From Nanohaloarchaea archaeon PL-Br10_U2g5 (GTDB taxonomy: Archaea; Halobacteriota; Halobacteria; Halobacteriales; Haloferacaceae), in the NCBI GenBank assembly GCA_001564205.1, contig LKMY01000089.1:1-6712 (forward strand): a stretch of 6,712 bases of DNA. The letters run 5' to 3'. Below are positions 1-4,649 of the stretch, piece by piece. Positions within the stretch are counted from its first letter, which is position 1. Each line of letters starts with the position of its first letter. Below the pieces are notes generated by a model, which worked only from the letters and a program-made list of their open reading frames with translations, had not been told where the DNA came from and did not search any database. Both the position numbers and the translations under genes were made by a program.

Positions 1-119
1 ACCGCGAAGTGGGCGTCCTCGTCTTCGTCGTTGTGAACGCGGGGGGTTGTCACCCGAGCGACGGCGTCCGGAATCTCCGACTCGATGAGCTCCTCGATCT
101 CGGCCGGCTGAATACTCAT
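1..119 (-). CDS. bolA: BolA-family protein, N-terminal part (cut by window edge)
   Basis: Reading leftwards from an ATG at 119-117, 39 complete codons are visible before the window ends. The peptide begins MSIQPAEIEELIESEIPDA and continues through TTPRVHNDEDEDAHFA, with the next codon starting GT (Val). The layout fits BolA: a first helix with acidic and Leu/Ile positions, the IPDA turn, a strand, then the conserved D-x-HF-x-V segment. Haloarchaeal BolA proteins are usually short, under about 100 residues, so a little under half is seen here. BolA proteins are small cytosolic proteins that partner monothiol glutaredoxins in iron-sulfur handling in other organisms; the role in haloarchaea is less certain. 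It is divergent from gene A and there is no reason to tie it to the tubulin-like locus. The identification rests on recalled family pattern, not a search. Confidence 0.8.
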   Translation of the reverse strand, partial: MSIQPAEIEELIESEIPDAVARVTTPRVHNDEDEDAHFA

Positions 120-142
120 GCCCGCCTTTCGGTCCCGACTCG

Positions 143-150
143 TCAAAAAG
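143..150 (-). promoter_or_regulatory. Candidate TATA box of the bolA gene
   Basis: On the minus strand this reads CTTTTTGA. Its centre lies about 27 bases upstream of the ATG at 119. That is the usual archaeal TATA-to-start-site distance, so the transcript would begin at or within a few bases of the start codon (leaderless), as is common in haloarchaea. Assigned by spacing and T-richness only. Confidence 0.45.
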
Positions 151-198
151 TGACCGAATGGGGTCAACCGCACCACTCCTCTCGCACTGGCGACAAGT

Positions 199-205
199 CT
201 TTATT
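199..205 (+). promoter_or_regulatory. Candidate TATA box of gene A
   Basis: CTTTATT is the only TATA-like stretch just upstream of gene A. Its centre is about 18 bases before the ATG at 220 but about 27 bases before the in-frame ATG at 229. The usual archaeal spacing of about 26-27 bases therefore favours a leaderless transcript starting at 229 (Met-4 of the longer reading). Inference from spacing. Confidence 0.4.
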
Positions 206-219
206 CCAGTCCAATACAC

Positions 220-1818
220 ATGGCTCGTATGGAGGCCGATCGCGCCGACGGAGTCCTCTCAGTCGGTGGCAGCCCTGTCGTTGCCGCGCTCGATGGATCG
301 ACGACGCTTGCAATCGCGGGTATCAGTGCATTCCTGTTGCTCGCCGCTGCGGCTGGAGGATTGTTCGTGTTCCGTCGGCAGGAGGGCGACGAGGCGATAA
401 ACGGTGAACAGAGGGGATCGACTGGTGACAATACTGGTGAGTCGGATAGTCGCGAGCTTAGTACTGCGTCGGATGCTCACTCTCCGAATGGAGAGAACGA
501 CGGACCAGCCGATACGGCGGCCGGAAACGCCGCTGCAATGTCAACGGCGTCGTTCGACGAACAGATCGGTACGCGTACGCTCGACAGGCTTGAGCCGATC
601 GCGGGAACCGCCGTTCGGGACACAAGAGATCGCCTTCCGCGCGGTCACGATGCGTCGCCGGCGATGCTCGATCGGATCGAACGCGAGCTGCGGACCGGTG
701 TCAAAGACGCAATCGGTGAGGGGAGATTCGATCCCAGCGTCACCTCTCCACTCGGTGGCGTCTACGATGTGGTTAACCTCCCGGGACAGTACCGGGAGCT
801 GGTGCTGCCCTCTTCCGGTGAGACCGTTCACGTCGCAGAGTTCGAACGTGTTGCACGCGAGGCGCTCGATCAGCAACACCTCCGCGATGCCGTCCGGACC
901 GTGGCCGCGATCCACGAACACTGTCGAGACGTCGAGTCGTATATTCGTCGCCACGAAGAGCCGTATCTTACCGATCGCGCGGATATCGAGAAGACGCTCT
1001 CGGACACTGGTGAGATAGTCGGCCGGTTCGACGGGCCGCTCGGCGAGCGCCTCACTGACCTCGTCGTCGACGGTCGTCACGAGACGCTGGACGGCGTCGT
1101 CGACATCGAACGCCGTCTCGACGCGGCAGACCTGTCGCTCCACCGTTGCGCGTTTGACGATGCGATGCGGACACTTCACGATGCGCGTGACGCGGCCGAC
1201 GACCTACTGATGGTTGTCGACTTCCTCGGTGGCGTCACCGGAACGATCGATCACGGAAGCGGACGGGTTACTGTTCCCGATGACGTTCCAATCGATGTCG
1301 TGGAAGAACTTGTCCCTCTCTTTGGGCGACAGTACGACATCGATATCGAAATTGACAATCAAGAGTTGATCGTCACCGATGGCGGAGCGGCTCGGACGCC
1401 TCACGAGACGGACAGGTCGGGTCCCTCTACCGATGAGCGACTCGACGAGACGCTGTCGACGAGAGAGATCGATCGGCCCACACAACACTCATCGGCCGAG
1501 ACGCAGTCGTCTCACGAGCAGTTCACGCCCGACGCCGTCGCCGACGAGATCCTGTTCATCCTCCGGGAGTTCGACCCACAGGGAGACGGTGATGTCGTCG
1601 AGTGTCAGACCGAGCGGCTCCCCGACGCCGTCGCTCGCCCAGCGGTGCTCGAACCCCTCACAACGTTCTGTCGCCGACAGACGGATCTCGTCGAGACGGT
1701 AACTCTGCAAGCGGGGGCTCCGCCTGGATTTCTTGAGATCGAGTTCCGAGAGGGGACGAGTGTGTCTTCGGGTCTCAACGCGCTTCGGGACCGATTCGTC
1801 GAGCGTCACGGCTCGTAG
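220..1818 (+). CDS. Gene A: membrane-anchored helical protein of unknown family
   Basis: I do not recognise this 532-residue protein. Residues 29-51 form one strongly hydrophobic segment (from TTLAIAGISAFLLL) followed by RR. By the positive-inside rule this places a short N-terminus outside and the bulk in the cytoplasm; no cleavable signal peptide is evident. Residues 53-113 are an acidic Ser/Gly/Asn-rich linker. Residues 114-388 form a mostly helical body with charged heptad-like stretches (around 208-335) ending in a small strand-helix-strand unit (about 348-387). A second polar linker (390-433) leads to a compact C-terminal domain (435-532) that seems to repeat the strand-helix-strand pattern. 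The next gene on the same strand, 131 bases downstream, encodes a tubulin-like GTPase, so A is a candidate membrane anchor or partner for it (inference). The coordinates give the longest reading; the TATA spacing favours the ATG at 229, which removes only three residues. The reading frame is certain, the function is not. Confidence 0.85.
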   Translation: MARMEADRADGVLSVGGSPVVAALDGSTTLAIAGISAFLLLAAAAGGLFVFRRQEGDEAINGEQRGSTGDNTGESDSRELSTASDAHSPNGENDGPADTAAGNAAAMSTASFDEQIGTRTLDRLEPIAGTAVRDTRDRLPRGHDASPAMLDRIERELRTGVKDAIGEGRFDPSVTSPLGGVYDVVNLPGQYRELVLPSSGETVHVAEFERVAREALDQQHLRDAVRTVAAIHEHCRDVESYIRRHEEPYLTDRADIEKTLSDTGEIVGRFDGPLGERLTDLVVDGRHETLDGVVDIERRLDAADLSLHRCAFDDAMRTLHDARDAADDLLMVVDFLGGVTGTIDHGSGRVTVPDDVPIDVVEELVPLFGRQYDIDIEIDNQELIVTDGGAARTPHETDRSGPSTDERLDETLSTREIDRPTQHSSAETQSSHEQFTPDAVADEILFILREFDPQGDGDVVECQTERLPDAVARPAVLEPLTTFCRRQTDLVETVTLQAGAPPGFLEIEFREGTSVSSGLNALRDRFVERHGS

Positions 1819-1864
1819 GCGTCTATTACCACGACGTTGCCAACCATGTTACAGTCAATCTCAT

Positions 1865-1896
1865 CAGCGCCGCGCTTCGTACGGCTCGCGGCGCTG
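1865..1896. repeat. Perfect 10-bp inverted repeat between genes A and B
   Basis: The arms CAGCGCCGCG (1865-1874) and CGCGGCGCTG (1887-1896) are exact reverse complements separated by 12 bases that contain the palindrome CGTACG. It lies 46 bases after the stop of gene A and 15 bases before the TATA-like box of gene B. It could be a hairpin at the end of the gene A transcript or a binding site for a dimeric regulator of gene B. No U-tract follows directly, so it is not a classical intrinsic terminator. Confidence 0.55.
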
Positions 1897-1910
1897 TTCG
1901 AGTACGCAAT

Positions 1911-1918
1911 GTTTTATG
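1911..1918 (+). promoter_or_regulatory. Candidate TATA box of gene B
   Basis: GTTTTATG stands out in a GC-rich gap. Its centre is about 35 bases upstream of the ATG at 1950, which would put the transcript start near 1941 with a 5' leader of roughly ten bases. This suggests the tubulin-like gene can be transcribed separately from gene A, although read-through across the 131-base gap is not excluded. Confidence 0.45.
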
Positions 1919-1949
1919 TGGCTCCGTCACTCCGATACCGTATCCAAAC

Positions 1950-3599
1950 ATGACCGATATCTGTAAGATATGTATGCAGCGCTCGAACCGGTGGGAGGGG
2001 GAGACGCTGATCGAACACCTTGCCCGTTCCCACGGCGATGAGCCCGCCTCAGTTGAGCAGGTGTATCCGGATCTCAAAGAGGATGCCCTCTCCGGACCCG
2101 TACCCGAAAGCGAGGCGGCGTCTGAGTCGGACACAGCATCGAATGACGCAGGTCGAGCACGGACAGCAACATCAGCGTCGCTGTCGACATCGGACAGCGC
2201 GTCCGACGAGTCGTTCAGCGACGATCTGATGGACGACGCCTACGGAAAGAAATGGTTCGTTATCGGTGTCGGTGGAGCGGGGAACAACATTCTCGATGCA
2301 ATCCTTCTCCGCCGACAGACGTTGGAAGAAAACAACGAACGACGCGCCCGGATCTGGCAGGGTGGACTGGCCGGATACGGTCTGTTGAACACGAACGTCA
2401 GCGAACTCGAACAGACGTACTACGCTCAAGAGGAGAAGGGGTACAGCCGAAACGATCTGCTCCCGAACTGCATCATTGGATTCGGGAAGCACGACTATGC
2501 AGGTGCGGGATACCGCTGGGATCTCGGACGTGACCTTATCAGTGCAGACTTCGCTGACGGAGCGGACCCGTTCACGGAGCGATGGGATCTCAAACAAGAA
2601 CAGATCCAGGGATCACAGGCCGTAATGTTCGTCCACAGCGTCACGAAAGGGACAGGCTGCGGGGCGACGCCGGTGCTCGCTGAAAAGATCCGCGAGACGG
2701 TTCTCGACGACGACTTCATCGTCTCAAAACCCCTGTTCAGCAGTATCGTTATTCCGTCTGAAGGGACCGAGTACTCTGAGTTCGGCGGTCGGGCGAAAGT
2801 GAACGGCGTCGTCGGGCTGGCTCGGGCCTCCCGCACGGTCGACGCGATCATCCCTTTCGACAACAACCGGCTCGAGGACGTGGGTGCAGATATCAGACCG
2901 CGGATCGATCGGCTCGCGGAGTATAACCCGCCGCAGTACGTCGAGGTCAACAAGCCGCTCGCTGCCTATCTCGAAGCGTTCACCATGTCGTCAGTACCGC
3001 AGTTTCTCGATCGTGACGCGACGATGTCGATCAAAGGGGACGTCTTCGACCCCGCAGACAGCTTCCGGCCGGTTCAAGACAAGTATCGGCGGGATCCCGA
3101 CCGGGATTTCACCCCCGCGGTGGTCCTCGCGCCGGTACTGGGCCGCTCGCGGGCCAACACGTTCGACGAGTCGAAGCTGGAGCTGCTCGTTCGAAACGCG
3201 CTGTTCCAGAACAAGCTCGCCGAGTTCGATCCGACAACCGCGTGGGGCGGGACGTTCCTCGTCTACGGGCCCGAAGAGAAGATGCAGGAGATCTCGACGC
3301 TAATCGGCGACGGGACGATGGCGGAGATCATCGGCGGTGAGCAGTTCCTCGACGCCGGTCGGTCAACGGGAATCGAATCCGTCGATATCCATCTCAAACA
3401 GCTTGTAACGCCGTATCTCGACGACGTGTATCTGTGGGGGACGCTGTGGAACCCAGAGATGCCGTCTATCGAAGCGATGTACGACCACGCGCTAACGCTC
3501 AAACAGGAGGGGAACACCGAGCAGGCCGAGAACGTCCGCGAGGTGTGGGACGATGTCGAAGCGCTGTTCTCGTGTCTCGGTCGAGAGAATATGGGATAA
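1950..3599 (+). CDS. Gene B: tubulin/FtsZ-superfamily GTPase (Tubulin_2 / FtsZl-like) with N-terminal zinc finger
   Basis: This 549-residue protein is probably a filament-forming, GTP-binding cytoskeletal protein. Visible landmarks: a C2H2 finger at Cys5, Cys8, His23 and His28; a Ser/Ala/Asp-rich linker (about 45-95); the first nucleotide loop GVGGAGNN (106-113); LLNTNVSEL (145-153), matching the FtsZ NTD-x-x-x-L segment; CIIGFGKHDYAGAGYRWDLG (174-193), matching the T3 loop region; TKGTGCGATP (232-241), the tubulin signature loop; IPSEGTEYSEFGG (268-280) and DAIIPFDNNRL (298-308); and KGDVFDPAD (362-370), a likely T7 catalytic loop with acidic residues. A C-terminal domain with VVLAPVLGRS and GGTFLVYG follows. 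It is longer than typical FtsZ or CetZ, and the signature loop departs from GGGTG[ST]G, which argues for the divergent Tubulin_2 (FtsZl) family. The start at 1950 keeps the finger intact. Flanked by membrane proteins, it probably acts at the membrane (inference). Confidence 0.9.
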   Translation: MTDICKICMQRSNRWEGETLIEHLARSHGDEPASVEQVYPDLKEDALSGPVPESEAASESDTASNDAGRARTATSASLSTSDSASDESFSDDLMDDAYGKKWFVIGVGGAGNNILDAILLRRQTLEENNERRARIWQGGLAGYGLLNTNVSELEQTYYAQEEKGYSRNDLLPNCIIGFGKHDYAGAGYRWDLGRDLISADFADGADPFTERWDLKQEQIQGSQAVMFVHSVTKGTGCGATPVLAEKIRETVLDDDFIVSKPLFSSIVIPSEGTEYSEFGGRAKVNGVVGLARASRTVDAIIPFDNNRLEDVGADIRPRIDRLAEYNPPQYVEVNKPLAAYLEAFTMSSVPQFLDRDATMSIKGDVFDPADSFRPVQDKYRRDPDRDFTPAVVLAPVLGRSRANTFDESKLELLVRNALFQNKLAEFDPTTAWGGTFLVYGPEEKMQEISTLIGDGTMAEIIGGEQFLDAGRSTGIESVDIHLKQLVTPYLDDVYLWGTLWNPEMPSIEAMYDHALTLKQEGNTEQAENVREVWDDVEALFSCLGRENMG

Positions 3600-3685
3600 C
3601 GGGTACTCGTCCCACCGTCAACTGGATGGACCGGGTGACCGCTCAGCGCTGTTTCCGCCAGCCGAGATCGGCGACGGCACACTCC
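3600..3685. other. Convergent gap between genes B and C
   Basis: The 86 bases between the stops of B (plus) and C (minus) hold no gene. The only structure seen is a short dyad, GCCGA-GA-TCGGC at 3661-3672, too small and without a T-tract to call a terminator. Both transcripts must end here or overlap as antisense. Confidence 0.5.
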
Positions 3686-4432
3686 TCACTCGTCGTCGGT
3701 GTCGGTCCGGCTTCCGCGCTTCTCTTCGATCACCGACGTCGTCTTCGCGTGAACTCGCTTTCCGGTTTCAACGCTCTTTTTCGCGGTGGCGTTCGTCGCG
3801 AGCCAGGTTGAGTTCAGCGAATCGAACGTGTAAAACCCGGCGAGGAGCGTCCCAACGAACAGAAACAAGACGATATCGATCTCTGTCTCTCCTCTCGGAA
3901 CGGTGATCGACCGCTCGATTCCCAGGAGACTCAACCCGAAGGTTGCGTTCCCTCCGACGAGAAAACCGCCGTTGATGAGAACCCGTCGTTTGAGTTTCGG
4001 GAGCAAGAACAGCAGACCGATCGCCGAGAGTAGCGACGTGACCGAGTCGAAGATCCGTTCCGCCGTTTCTGGGCCGAACACCGCACCGACTACTCTCCGA
4101 AAGAGTGTTCGACCGGCCGCACGAACCGAGATAATAAGCAGGCTTAACAGGCCGAACAAGACGGTTGCCGGCACTATCGTCTCCGCGCTTGGGACGCTGA
4201 TCCCAATCGCGTCGGCAACCGCAAGAAAGGTCCCGACAATTAGTAAATACGCTGTTCCAGCGACCGCGTATCGCTTGCGACCGTCACCAGTCAGCAGCAA
4301 CACGACGACTGTGACGACCAACCCCGCTGCGAGGCCGATGGCGGGAACCCCTGAGAGGAGCCATAGCAGAATGAACGTGGCAGCGACCCCTGAAGCGACG
4401 GCGTTTCGTACGGCACGAGATATCTCGATCAT
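3686..4432 (-). CDS. Gene C: multi-pass integral membrane protein of unknown family
   Basis: An unrecognised protein of 248 residues from the ATG at 4432, or 252 from an in-frame GTG at 4444. Counted from the GTG, about seven hydrophobic segments can be seen near 14-33, 35-52, 60-81, 89-107, 134-150, 156-175 and 188-206. A polar tail of about 45 residues (Lys/Thr-rich, ending TDTDDE) is probably cytoplasmic. Basic clusters GRKR (about 55-58), GRTLFRR (111-117) and KLKRR (150-154) mark likely cytoplasmic loops. No transporter, protease or enzyme motif is visible. The ATG at 4432 was chosen because GAGGTG lies nine bases before it, a good Shine-Dalgarno spacing, whereas the same bases overlap the GTG. 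It converges on gene B and diverges from gene D, so it has its own promoter. Its possible role as a membrane partner of the tubulin-like protein rests only on position. Confidence 0.8.
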   Translation of the reverse strand: MIEISRAVRNAVASGVAATFILLWLLSGVPAIGLAAGLVVTVVVLLLTGDGRKRYAVAGTAYLLIVGTFLAVADAIGISVPSAETIVPATVLFGLLSLLIISVRAAGRTLFRRVVGAVFGPETAERIFDSVTSLLSAIGLLFLLPKLKRRVLINGGFLVGGNATFGLSLLGIERSITVPRGETEIDIVLFLFVGTLLAGFYTFDSLNSTWLATNATAKKSVETGKRVHAKTTSVIEEKRGSRTDTDDE

Positions 4433-4441
4433 CCACGTGAC

Positions 4442-4447
4442 CACCTC
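4442..4447 (-). promoter_or_regulatory. Shine-Dalgarno site deciding the start of gene C
   Basis: On the minus strand GAGGTG matches the complement of the archaeal 16S 3' end and lies nine bases before the ATG at 4432. It overlaps the alternative GTG at 4444, which argues against that codon as the start. It also implies a leadered transcript, unlike the near-leaderless neighbours. Confidence 0.5.
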
Positions 4448-4511
4448 TCCGCTCCACTCGCCTCCCGAGATGCGTTCCGAACCACTCGTGGCATAACATT
4501 GGGATATTAGC

Positions 4512-4519
4512 TCATAAAT
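4512..4519 (-). promoter_or_regulatory. Candidate TATA box of gene C
   Basis: On the minus strand this reads ATTTATGA inside an AT-rich stretch. A start site about 26 bases on would fall near 4489, giving a leader of roughly 55 bases that contains the Shine-Dalgarno site before 4432. A second AT-rich patch, TATTTAG on the minus strand near 4533-4539, is an alternative further upstream. Confidence 0.35.
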
Positions 4520-4602
4520 GTAAACCTACCGCTAAATACGGTGTTGTACATCGACTCAGTCACACGGTCTCGAATGATGCTGTACTGAACAGTGCCAACA
4601 AC

Positions 4603-4621
4603 ACACATATTTTTAATGTGT
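4603..4621 (+). promoter_or_regulatory. Candidate promoter of gene D: TATA box framed by a short dyad
   Basis: ACACAT (4603-4608) and ATGTGT (4616-4621) are reverse complements that frame ATTTTTA (4609-4615). The T-rich core is the best TATA candidate for gene D. It predicts a transcript start near 4638-4642 and a leader of about ten bases before the ATG at 4650. The dyad would let a dimeric repressor cover the TATA box, but six-base arms are short enough to arise by chance. Confidence 0.4.
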
Positions 4622-4649
4622 TATCTACAAATGGCAGTCGAGATGACCA

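Noticed and set aside
541..1179. A 212-codon open frame on the minus strand inside gene A
   Set aside because: It lies wholly within A, lacks any family pattern, and is the expected antisense shadow of a GC-rich haloarchaeal gene; A has the membrane anchor, the linkers and the acidic composition of a real protein.
1950..3599. Calling gene B FtsZ1, FtsZ2 or CetZ
   Set aside because: The signature loop, the length, the N-terminal finger and the large C-terminal part differ from those families; only the general superfamily layout matches.
3661..3672. GCCGA-GA-TCGGC as a terminator between B and C
   Set aside because: Five-base arms, a two-base loop and no following T-tract on either strand.
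3903..4496. A 197-codon plus-strand frame opposite gene C
   Set aside because: Its product is basic and Arg/Pro/Thr-rich with no domain, while the minus frame gives coherent membrane segments and has a Shine-Dalgarno site.
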